34,847 nt of DNA from Gammaproteobacteria bacterium (GTDB lineage Bacteria; Pseudomonadota; Gammaproteobacteria; Steroidobacterales; Steroidobacteraceae), in contig VBNH01000052.1 of NCBI GenBank assembly GCA_005878095.1, forward strand, positions 1-34,847, given 5' to 3'. This document shows positions 7,632 through 13,703 of the stretch, piece after piece (position 1 is the stretch's first letter; each line of letters starts with the position of its first letter). Made by a program: the position numbers and the translations under genes. The notes under the pieces were generated by a model that was not told the origin of the DNA, made no database searches, and saw nothing but the letters and a program-made list of their open reading frames with translations.

Positions 7632-8745
7632 CGTCGGACCCCGCCCGTGGCTCGACATCGGCTCTTATGGCCGCTGGGGACCCGAGCGTCGCGATCGGTT
7701 GTCGCCGGCGCAGATTGCCACCATCGCCCGCACGGTGGCTCGGACTCCGGAGGTCATGATCAAGATGCTGAACCAGGGAGGGACGAGCCTCGGGGCTGTC
7801 CGCCGTCACATCAACTACCTGGACCGAGGCGGGAGGCTGGAGATCGAGACCGATGACGGTGAGCCTCTCAAGGGCAGAGGGGCGGCTATGGCGCTCCTCA
7901 GTGATTGGGATCTCGATATGGACGAGGAGCGGCCCACAGCGGATCTGAAGCCCTGGTGGGAGAACAAGAAGACTCCGAAGCTGGTTCAGAAGATCCTCTT
8001 CTCGATGCCGGCGGGGACCCCGCCAAAGAAGGTCCTGGCGGCGGTCAAGAATTTCGCCCGGGAGGAATTTGGCGCCAAGCACCGCTACGCCATGGTGCTG
8101 CACACCGATGAGCCCCATCCGCACGTGCACATGGTGGTCCGGGCGATGGGCTTCGACGGCCGGCGGCTGAACATCCGGAAAGACACGCTGCGGGGGTGGC
8201 GGCGGGAATTTGCCCGGCACCTGCGGGAGCAGGGCGTGGCGGCCAACGCGACGGATCGCCAGGTCCGTGGCGAGGTCAAGCCACAGAAGACCGACGGTAT
8301 CCACAGAGCGGCGATGCGGGGCGCTTCTACCCACCGGAGGCAACGGGCGGCAGCGGTTGCGCACGAGATGGCCACGGGCGGAGAGATCAAGGTCGAAGCG
8401 GGGAAGGCTCAGATGCTTCAGACGCGGCGTGAAGTCGTGCGGGGTTGGACCGAGGCTGCCGACAATCTGGTGCTCCAGGGTCAGGTGGAGCTTGCGCAGG
8501 CCGTGAGGGGTTTTGTGAAGCATTTGCCACCGGTACGCACAGAACGCGAATGGATCCGGGAGGAGCTCCTCCAACAAGCCACGGCGGAGCGCCATCGAGC
8601 CGTGGCCACTTGGCGGGCGTTCCGCGCACAGCAACAGGGAGCGGCGGAGCAGGCCAGACAGCCCGAACAGGATCGTGCGCGGGAGCGTAACCTCGAGCGA
8701 TCGCCCGGGCGTTCACGTGATCATGGCCATGACCGCGCGCGATGA
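7612..8745 (+). CDS. mobA: Relaxase/mobilization nuclease (VirD2-like, probably MOBP)
   Basis: A 377-aa relaxase expected to nick oriT, stay covalently bound to the 5' end and pilot the strand to the recipient. The metal-binding HUH motif is visible as HTDEPHPHVHMVV (residues 164-176). Tyr69 in RRHINYLDRGG is the probable catalytic tyrosine, followed by a region shared with related mobilization nucleases (LEIETDDGEPLKGRG). The C-terminal third is Arg/Gln-rich, probably coiled or unstructured, and may contact the coupling protein. It starts inside the end of mobC. The MOBP assignment agrees with the nic-like ATCCTGC upstream. Family is confident; exact subclass less so. Confidence 0.88.
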   Translation: MPRNLINVGPRPWLDIGSYGRWGPERRDRLSPAQIATIARTVARTPEVMIKMLNQGGTSLGAVRRHINYLDRGGRLEIETDDGEPLKGRGAAMALLSDWDLDMDEERPTADLKPWWENKKTPKLVQKILFSMPAGTPPKKVLAAVKNFAREEFGAKHRYAMVLHTDEPHPHVHMVVRAMGFDGRRLNIRKDTLRGWRREFARHLREQGVAANATDRQVRGEVKPQKTDGIHRAAMRGASTHRRQRAAAVAHEMATGGEIKVEAGKAQMLQTRREVVRGWTEAADNLVLQGQVELAQAVRGFVKHLPPVRTEREWIREELLQQATAERHRAVATWRAFRAQQQGAAEQARQPEQDRARERNLERSPGRSRDHGHDRAR

Positions 8746-8799
8746 GCTGCATCCAATACCAGACTCAACAGGTCCGATGTGTTCATGGACGGAGAAAGC

Positions 8800-9276
8800 G
8801 TGAAGCTCGGGCTGCTGATGGAGACCGCCCAGAGCCATCAGAAGATCCTCGAAGCGCTCTTCGAGAAGCTGAAAGAGCACACTCAGGGGCTGGATGCAGT
8901 GGTGAGAGATCAAATCCGCCACGTGTTAGTCGAGGAGTTGAAAGCCGTACGAGCGGAGACTCAAGGTGCGGTCGTGGCCCTGCAGGCCTTGAAGCGGGCG
9001 GCCAATGCCCGTGGGACGTTCTGGACACTCGGTGCCACCGCGATCGCCGCGGCGATCGCACTCTTCGTTGCGTGGCGGGTCTTGCCGACGCCGGCGGAGA
9101 TCACCGCGTTACGCACCGAGCGCGACACGCTCGCGAGCAACATTGCGGCCCTCAATCAGCGCGGTGCACGGGCAGATTTGCGTCGCTGCGGGACCGGGCA
9201 CCTGTGTGTTCGTGTGGACCTCAAAGCGCCCCGGTACGGCGAGAGTTACGACTACCTGGTAATCAGCGGGTACTGA
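8800..9276 (+). CDS. Mobilization-associated single-TM protein
   Basis: A 158-aa protein with an N-terminal helical, probably coiled-coil region (LLMETAQSHQKILEALFEKL, then LDAVVRDQIRHVLVEELKAV). One transmembrane segment follows at about residues 70-90 (TLGATAIAAAIALFVAW), then a C-terminal domain with two cysteines (RRCGTGHLCVRVD). Similar small membrane proteins follow relaxase genes on mobilizable plasmids, where they may link the relaxosome to the membrane; the role is inferred from position. The GTG at 8800 is chosen for the GGAGAA ribosome-binding site 4-5 nt upstream; ATG 8785 and GTG 8779 are in-frame alternatives. The 254 bp after it (9277-9530) show no gene. Confidence 0.7.
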   Translation: MKLGLLMETAQSHQKILEALFEKLKEHTQGLDAVVRDQIRHVLVEELKAVRAETQGAVVALQALKRAANARGTFWTLGATAIAAAIALFVAWRVLPTPAEITALRTERDTLASNIAALNQRGARADLRRCGTGHLCVRVDLKAPRYGESYDYLVISGY

Positions 9277-9530
9277 TGCGGCGGTAAGTTGGCTAGGCCC
9301 GCAAAGGCCTGCAATCTATTCTCGATAAAATAGGTACGATTGGCCGACGCGCTCAACCTAACGCAGGAATTGAGCCCGATCCTGTTGCCCTGCCAGCCGT
9401 GAAGCGATAGACACCGTGACGACGACAGGGGGCGAAGCTGCGGGGTCCAGCCGGAACATCGACTGCATAGGAAGCTCCAGGAGCAGCGATCGAGGGGTAC
9501 CCGCTACTCCGATACCCCCTTCTGCGGCAT

Positions 9531-10064
9531 CTATTGCGCTCCACTGGGGCCAAAGCTGCGGATCGTGTCAGGAGACAAATTCAGTCTGCGCGGTAAGTAG
9601 TGATCGAGGAGAACCGTCTTAGGGTGTGCCGGATTGTCTTTGAGGAGTTGTAGCGCTCGTCGGTATAGCTCCGGGTAAGCAGTGCCCCACCCGCAGAAGT
9701 CCGCGATCAGCACTTCCATACCCAAGAGCACAGTTGCGAGATGCCACCATGCCGCGCGTACGACCTTTCCACACCATATCGCGGCAAGCACACCGGCGGC
9801 GGCACCGATGAGCATCCACCATGTCACCGTGACGGCTAGCACGAGACAAACTGCTGCGACTGCCCATGCCGCGATCTGGTACCTGAAATGGGAGGACACC
9901 ACCTGCAATGCCTCGAACGTATCCGACATGCACGAGAGCGCCACCATGTGCTCGCCCGTTACAATCTTTGCCGGGAGCCCACGGAGTCCGTGTGTCTTGT
10001 GCGTCATCCGAACAAGCCCGCCGCATTTCTTCATTAGGTTCTCCGGCAGGAAGTTTGGATCCAT
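9531..10064 (-). CDS. Hypothetical two-TM membrane protein
   Basis: A 177-aa protein with a hydrophilic N-terminus of about 60 residues and two close transmembrane segments: AAWAVAAVCLVLAVTVTWWMLIGAAAGVLAA as a hairpin (about 64-95), possibly with a third near VLLGMEVLIADF. A hydrophilic C-terminus follows (about 125-177, with YPELYRRALQLLKDN). Translation is well supported by GGAGGAA five to six nt before the ATG. I do not recognise a family. It lies on the minus strand next to the cassette region of the mobile element. No attC flanks it, so it does not look like a cassette itself. The membrane hairpin with soluble flanks would suit an effector or entry-exclusion protein, but nothing shows this. 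Confidence 0.6.
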   Translation of the reverse strand: MDPNFLPENLMKKCGGLVRMTHKTHGLRGLPAKIVTGEHMVALSCMSDTFEALQVVSSHFRYQIAAWAVAAVCLVLAVTVTWWMLIGAAAGVLAAIWCGKVVRAAWWHLATVLLGMEVLIADFCGWGTAYPELYRRALQLLKDNPAHPKTVLLDHYLPRRLNLSPDTIRSFGPSGAQ

Positions 10065-10231
10065 TAGATTCCTCCGTCATTGCCGAGTGCTCAGGACCAT
10101 CGCTTACACGCAGTCAGCGTTCATTGCAACGACGGAACGGAGCGCTGCGATCTGGCCTGCCCGGTAGGGAGTGAACAACACGCCGCGGCCGCTCCTGGAC
10201 CCACTCCCGCACAGAGAAGGACGCGGAACTG

Positions 10232-10420
10232 TCATAAACCGCTCGACAGGAACGTCACCTTGCCGAATAGCCAATGACTTACTAACTGCAGCAAACACAC
10301 CGCCAGCAGCCCAATCGCGAGGATCCCGGTGTTGACCAGCAGCCGCTGCATCGCGTCCGCGACAGACTTTGACGGCACTCTAAGGTTTCGATATACCCAC
10401 ACGATAGGTAGAAACGACAC
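10232..10420 (-). CDS. Small two-helix membrane protein
   Basis: A 62-aa frame from GTG 10420. The open frame extends upstream to about 10456, and the added residues (SVLLLITAIVSFLPIVWVY) complete a first transmembrane segment. The second is ILAIGLLAVCLLQLVSHWLFG. The true start is unclear because no ATG, GTG or TTG precedes the first hydrophobic stretch, so the 5' end may have been lost at the junction with the DUF4926 stop codon (10457-10459). It may be a truncated gene. Function unknown. Confidence 0.4.
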   Translation of the reverse strand: MSFLPIVWVYRNLRVPSKSVADAMQRLLVNTGILAIGLLAVCLLQLVSHWLFGKVTFLSSGL

Positions 10421-10456
10421 GATCGCTGTTATGAGCAGCAGGACGCTCGTCAGCGA

Positions 10457-10687
10457 TTAGGCCGCGTCTAGCTGACGAACCGCAAGGAGATCTCGTGACC
10501 CGACAGGACGCAGCTGGTCAGTACCAAGCGTGACGACAGCCTGCGTGTGCCCAGAAGCGGTTACAAACTCAACCTCAACCGCTTCGGCCGAGTACACCTG
10601 CACCACAGCACCGACGTCTCCGCGTTTCAAGCCGTGGCTTGGCAGGTCAGTCGTAACAACCACCGTGTCGAGAATCTTGAAGGGCAT
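10457..10687 (-). CDS. DUF4926 domain protein
   Basis: A 76-aa protein with the DUF4926 pattern: ILDTVVVTTDLPSHGLKRGDVGAVVQVY, then VEVEFVTASGHTQAVVTLG. It is a small all-beta domain. DUF4926 genes often neighbour DUF6883 genes, as here, where its ATG follows the DUF6883 stop by 2 nt. The arrangement resembles a toxin-antitoxin or effector-immunity pair, but neither role is established and this is inference. The stop codon lies in GGCCTAA, which also resembles the expected R'' end of this cassette's attC. Confidence 0.72.
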   Translation of the reverse strand: MPFKILDTVVVTTDLPSHGLKRGDVGAVVQVYSAEAVEVEFVTASGHTQAVVTLGTDQLRPVGSRDLLAVRQLDAA

Positions 10688-10689
10688 GG

Positions 10690-11019
10690 CTATTCTTCGG
10701 GGTATGCAGTTACAAATCGAGGAGCCTTCTCCCCGACCAGTATAATCCAGATGCTCACGATTCCCGCGGAGCGCCCATTCGGGCCCGAAAGAGCGCCCCG
10801 GACAGTGAATTTTTGACCATATTTCGTGACGCCGGAGGGCTGGGCCTCATAGGAGAGGACCGCCCGCAAATCGCGTTCGAGCACCTGCCACTGCTCGGGC
10901 GCGTAGCCGAGCGATCGGAAGAACGTGCTCTTGTAGCGTCCGATCGGATGAGCTGAAGACAGCAGGTAATCGCGCAGCTTGTCAGCGGAAACGATAGCGG
11001 CGGCTGCGTCGAGGAACAT
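10690..11019 (-). CDS. DUF6883 domain protein
   Basis: A 109-aa protein matching the DUF6883 pattern: KLRDYLLSSAHPIGRYKSTFF (about residues 14-34), GYAPEQWQVLERDL, GQKFTVRGALSGPNGRSA and a closing WIILVGEKAPRFVTAYP. The conserved HPxGxxKxxFF and PRxVTAYP motifs are kept, so it should be functional. It is the first gene of an integron-cassette-like unit that begins at the R' of the attC at 11054-11178. It is followed immediately by the DUF4926 gene. Function unknown; a pairwise toxin-antitoxin-like role is inferred only from the repeated association of the two domains. Confidence 0.7.
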   Translation of the reverse strand: MFLDAAAAIVSADKLRDYLLSSAHPIGRYKSTFFRSLGYAPEQWQVLERDLRAVLSYEAQPSGVTKYGQKFTVRGALSGPNGRSAGIVSIWIILVGEKAPRFVTAYPEE

Positions 11020-11053
11020 GATGGAGCCAATCGTAACAGCGGCGCTACCCGTG

Positions 11054-11178
11054 GCCTAACGGTGAAGCTGAGCGGCCGGCCGACGCCGCCTGACAAGCGC
11101 CGCGGGCGCACACTGTCTTCCAGCGCCCGCGGCGCCAAACCACTTACGCATCACGGCCCGCTCCAGCGATTGTTAGCC
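11054..11178 (-). other. attC: Integron attC recombination site (between cassettes 2 and 3)
   Basis: A 125-bp site. Read on the minus strand: R'' GGCTAAC (11178-11172), L'' CTGGAGCGGGCCG (11166-11154), a hairpin with 13-bp perfect arms (11123-11135 and 11097-11109) and 13-nt loop, L' CGGCCGCTCAG (11078-11068), R' GTTAGGC (11060-11054). L'' and L' pair except for two unpaired G bases in L'', the extrahelical bases that set strand choice in true attC sites. R'' is complementary to the start of its own cassette (GTTAGCC at 11531). Confidence 0.82.
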
Positions 11179-11180
11179 GC

Positions 11181-11498
11181 CTAGCGCACAAGAGACTGCA
11201 TACCCTCATTCGTTATGGCTATCTGAGCTTGACGGGCTGTAGCCGATACCCAGGATCTGAGGGATTGATCAAACACTGCATCGCCCCACCAGTGATCTCC
11301 ATCGGAGCACTCGACACACAGCAGTCCCTTCTCTATTAGTCCGTTGACCGTTTCAACAAACGCAGTGGGGATATGTCCGGTGTCGCTTGGTCGTACTCCC
11401 AGGGTGTTGAGCACAGTTGCGAGGGATTCGGCACCCGCCTCTTCCAAAAGACGAAGTAGCCCGTTTTGCCGAGGCGATAGCTTAACCTTACGTGGCAT
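11181..11498 (-). CDS. Cassette-encoded hypothetical protein (winged-helix-like)
   Basis: A 105-aa protein beginning MPRKVKLSPRQNGLLRLLEE. The N-terminal pattern (RQNGLLRLLEEAGAESLATVLNTLGV, then FVETVNGLIEKGLLCVE) resembles a winged helix, with the final TARQAQIAITNEGMQSLV also common in such domains. The match is by pattern only. The ATG at 11498 is chosen because the cassette begins at about 11530, which rules out most of the longer open frame (to 11582) that runs into the attC. Its stop is 2 nt before the R'' of the next attC. It is the only gene of cassette 2. Confidence 0.55.
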   Translation of the reverse strand: MPRKVKLSPRQNGLLRLLEEAGAESLATVLNTLGVRPSDTGHIPTAFVETVNGLIEKGLLCVECSDGDHWWGDAVFDQSLRSWVSATARQAQIAITNEGMQSLVR

Positions 11499-11524
11499 GT
11501 TGGCACCGCGCTGGCCAGACAGTC

Positions 11525-11649
11525 GGCTAACGGTGAAGTTGAACGGCCGCGAAGAAGCGCCGGATCCGCGCCGCGGGCGCACACTGTCTTCTAGCGCCCG
11601 CGGCGCCCAACCACCTGCGCATCACGGCCCGTTCCAACGTTGGTTAGAG
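11525..11649 (-). other. attC: Integron attC recombination site (between cassettes 1 and 2)
   Basis: A 125-bp site with the same architecture as the one at 11054. On the minus strand: R'' CTCTAAC (11649-11643), L'' TTGGAACGGGCCG (11637-11625), hairpin arms 11594-11606 and 11568-11580 (13 bp, perfect), L' CGGCCGTTCAA (11549-11539), R' GTTAGCC (11531-11525). Two G bases of L'' are extrahelical. The 13 bp leading into R'' (top strand 11643-11655) are perfectly complementary to the first 13 bp of cassette 1 (11982-11994), as expected for a cassette that circularised. Confidence 0.84.
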
Positions 11650-11659
11650 GACGCCCGCA

Positions 11660-11965
11660 TCAGTCACCCACAAAGTGGAGATAAAGGTGGGAGCCTGACT
11701 CAACCCGCTCCGCCATCGGAATCAAAGCGTCAATGAGCGCACGAGTACGATCGTCAAGCCTGGGCCGGATGCCGGCGAGTTCGCCGAGAAGTACTGGAGC
11801 CTGCAGATAGTTGAACACCGTGTCTCCATATGGGTCCACGAACCGCAGGCATACCGTTCCCGACAGGTCGAAGTGACGCAGGAGTTTGGGGACTAGCCCC
11901 AACGGGTCCAAACAGGAGTCAAGCGTCTCGCCAGACTCTGAGCGGAGGTAGACATTAATACCCAT
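11660..11965 (-). CDS. Cassette-encoded hypothetical protein
   Basis: A 101-aa acidic protein beginning MGINVYLRSESGETLDSCLDP, with a strand-rich N-terminal half (GTVCLRFVDPYGDTVFNYLQ) and a helical C-terminal half (LDDRTRALIDALIPMAERVES, ending HLYLHFVGD). No signal peptide, membrane segment or recognisable family. It is the only gene of cassette 1, whose R' starts at 11994, and it ends about 10 bp before the R'' of that cassette's attC. Many integron cassette products are such small single-domain proteins of unknown role. Confidence 0.6.
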   Translation of the reverse strand: MGINVYLRSESGETLDSCLDPLGLVPKLLRHFDLSGTVCLRFVDPYGDTVFNYLQAPVLLGELAGIRPRLDDRTRALIDALIPMAERVESGSHLYLHFVGD

Positions 11966-12101
11966 ACCACTGCGCGTCTAAGGCGTCCTCTAACTGTAAT
12001 TCGACGACAAAATGCTACAGCGCGAGGCTGGGATCGAAACGGGATACACGCGTTCAATGGCCGCCCGCATACGTCCAATGTACCTGCGCGCTCGAGGCCG
12101 T

Positions 12102-12119
12102 GGGTACAGTCGCGGGTAC
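12102..12119 (+). repeat. GGGTAC repeats inside attR, probable arm sites
   Basis: GGGTAC occurs at 12102-12107 and 12114-12119, the second within CGCGGGTAC. This resembles the four GACGGGTAC copies near attL and has the same orientation. They lie 57-74 bp inside attR. The pairing of similar repeats at both element ends supports an integrase arm-site role, though the match here is shorter. Confidence 0.45.
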
Positions 12120-12175
12120 GGGTGGCACGCCGAGGTTAGGAAAATACTGGTGATTCAGATCGTTAGCGTCTGCTA

Positions 12176-12196
12176 TTCAACTCCGGCCGGGGGCGC
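12176..12196 (+). repeat. attR core (copy of tRNA-Arg 3' end)
   Basis: An exact 21-bp copy of 2892-2912 that lacks the rest of the tRNA gene. It marks the distal boundary of the element. Beyond it, chromosomal sequence resumes and the first gene is the MgtE-N/CBS protein, which ends at 12253. Confidence 0.88.
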
Positions 12197-12252
12197 TAGC
12201 CACCAAAATACCACGCTGCGGCCACGCGCACGATGCGACGCGCGGCAGAGCA

Positions 12253-13506
12253 TCACGCGAGCCGCGGCCTGAGACCGCGCATGTCGCGCGACGACACCGC
12301 GCCGAGCAGATGATGGTTCTCGTCCGTGATGGGCAGCGCGCGGAAATTGTAACGCTCGAAAAGCATCACCGCCTCCCGCAGCGTCGCATCCTTCGGCAGC
12401 GCGATCACGTGCTCGGTCATGATGTCTCCGAGGCTCTGCCCCGGCTCCGCGGCGACGATTCCCCGCAGATCGACCACCCCTTTCAACGTGCCCGCGGCGT
12501 CGGTGACGTAGACGTAGGTCACGACGTTCTTGCCGGTCGCTAGCTCGCGATAGCGATCAAGTACCTCTGCGGCCGGCGTCGTCGCCGGCAGTCTGATGAG
12601 CTCGGGCGACGCATACAGCAGTATCTGCTCGTCGTGCTGTCCGATGATGTGCTCGACCCTGGAGGACTTGTCCCGGTCGATCAGCTTCAGGATCGCGTCG
12701 GCCTCATCGCGAGGCAGAATGGCCAGAATGTCGGCGGCCTGCGCGGGACTCATCTCGTTGATCAGCATCGCCGCGCGCTCCTTCTCGATGGCATGTATCA
12801 ATTCCCGCTGTACCCGTGGTTCGACCTCTTCGAGCGTGTCGGATGCCTGTTCGGCGTCGAGCGCGTTGAACAGCGCTACGCGTTGACCACCCTCGAGTTC
12901 CTCCAGAATGTCCGCCAGATCCACCGGATGGATCTCGCGTAGATCCGCCTTGGGGACCTTGAGCTTGATACTGCCGGCGAAGCTACCCAGCTGCGCGGAA
13001 AGCGGCTGCACATAGAGCCAGGACACGCGGTCCTCCTTGTTACGGTCGGCCATGAGCTTTGCGAGCTTGTGAAGACCCAGCCGACGCAGGGCTCGGTAGC
13101 GGCTGAAGTCGACCTCGGCCGCGTACAACTTACCGTTCTGGAAGGCGAGCTTGACGTCGTAGACGACCTCGACCTCGTGGTCGTCCAGATCGAGAATCTT
13201 CTTGTCGAGTATGTGATCGTGCAGCAGGATCGCGTTCTCCTGGGGTGCCCGCTCGAATTGCGCCAGTTCCTCCTCACCCATGTCGAGCACGACCTCGTGA
13301 TTGGAGATGAGGAGTACCTTGTCCCAGGGAATCGTCAGCGCCGGGTACCCATAGGGCCGCGCGACACTCACGTGCGTGACTTCGGGAAGCTTTCCGGTCT
13401 CGACGATCGCCAGATCGCTCAAGCGCCCGATGCGATGTGTTCTCGCAAACACCCGCCGGCCGAGAATCTCACTCAGGAAGAATTCGGACTCAAGCACGGT
13501 CACCAC
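12253..13506 (-). CDS. PRC-barrel/MgtE-N/CBS domain protein without a channel domain
   Basis: A 417-aa soluble protein. Residues about 10-150 resemble two PRC-barrel segments (SEILGRRVFARTHRIGRLSDLAI; VEVVYDVKLAFQNGKLYAAEVDFSRYRALRRLG). About 190-285 is an MgtE intracellular N-domain (IHPVDLADILEELEGGQRVALFNALDAEQASDTLEE-like helices). About 290-415 is a CBS pair (PATTPAAEVLDRYREL; VIALPKDATLREAVMLFERYNFRALPI). No transmembrane part follows, so it is a sensor or regulatory module and not an MgtE channel. It is the last gene of a minus-strand operon behind an Nramp-like transporter, where it probably senses Mg2+ or nucleotides and controls transport. Function is inferred. Confidence 0.88.
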   Translation of the reverse strand: MVTVLESEFFLSEILGRRVFARTHRIGRLSDLAIVETGKLPEVTHVSVARPYGYPALTIPWDKVLLISNHEVVLDMGEEELAQFERAPQENAILLHDHILDKKILDLDDHEVEVVYDVKLAFQNGKLYAAEVDFSRYRALRRLGLHKLAKLMADRNKEDRVSWLYVQPLSAQLGSFAGSIKLKVPKADLREIHPVDLADILEELEGGQRVALFNALDAEQASDTLEEVEPRVQRELIHAIEKERAAMLINEMSPAQAADILAILPRDEADAILKLIDRDKSSRVEHIIGQHDEQILLYASPELIRLPATTPAAEVLDRYRELATGKNVVTYVYVTDAAGTLKGVVDLRGIVAAEPGQSLGDIMTEHVIALPKDATLREAVMLFERYNFRALPITDENHHLLGAVSSRDMRGLRPRLA

Positions 13507-13510
13507 GGGC

Positions 13511-13687
13511 TCAGCTCCCGGTCACCAGCAGAACGAACTTGTAGACCATCAAACCCACCAGCGCGAACAGGTACAGCCGCAGTGCCATCAGCGACAGCCG
13601 GACGGCAGCCGACATCTGGATGCGTGGCGCGCGGTAGCGGGAATTGATCTCGCGGATCCTGCTGATGAGACTGCGCAGGGCTTTCAT
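13511..13687 (-). CDS. Small membrane protein of the Nramp/MgtE-N operon
   Basis: A 58-aa frame from ATG 13687 to TGA 13511, beginning MKALRSLISRIREINSRYR and ending YKFVLLVTGS. It has a basic amphipathic N-terminus and one transmembrane helix (LMALRLYLFALVGLMVY, about residues 33-49). It lies 16 bp after the Nramp-like gene and 4 bp before the MgtE-N/CBS gene, in the same direction, so it is almost certainly part of that operon. No family is known to me. It could be a subunit that links the transporter and the soluble sensor. Confidence 0.68.
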   Translation of the reverse strand: MKALRSLISRIREINSRYRAPRIQMSAAVRLSLMALRLYLFALVGLMVYKFVLLVTGS

Positions 13688-13703
13688 GTGGCGATTGCCG
13701 GCT

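Larger units (their letters stand above)
2892..12196 (+). mobile_element. Integrative mobilizable element in tRNA-Arg(CCT)
   Basis: The element is bounded by a 21-bp perfect direct repeat: the tRNA T-loop-to-CCA region (2892-2912) and a copy at 12176-12196. Inside lie an integrase next to the tRNA, an AlpA-like regulator, an oriT candidate, mobC, a relaxase, a mobilization accessory gene and cargo. No type IV secretion or coupling-protein gene is present, so it would be mobilized by a helper rather than self-transmissible. Base composition in the kinase region (about 4.4-6.3 kb) is visibly more AT-rich than the flanks, consistent with transfer. Boundaries come from the repeat; excision itself is inferred. 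Confidence 0.88.

Noticed and set aside
9310-9345. An imperfect inverted repeat (CTATT...AATAG with outer CAATC...GATTG) after the mobilization genes
   Set aside because: Pairing is irregular and there is no T-run, so neither a terminator nor an operator is supported.
9345-9380. A CCTAAC box followed by GCAGGAATTGAGCCC, which looks like one half of an attC site
   Set aside because: No complementary L' and R' half (GGGCTCAA...GTTRRRY) is found within 150 bp on either side, so a complete attC cannot be built.
12000-12101. A possible attI site upstream of cassette 1
   Set aside because: The first cassette joins at GTTAGAG near 11994, but no integrase gene, cassette promoter or known attI sequence is visible. 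It may equally be a secondary insertion site.
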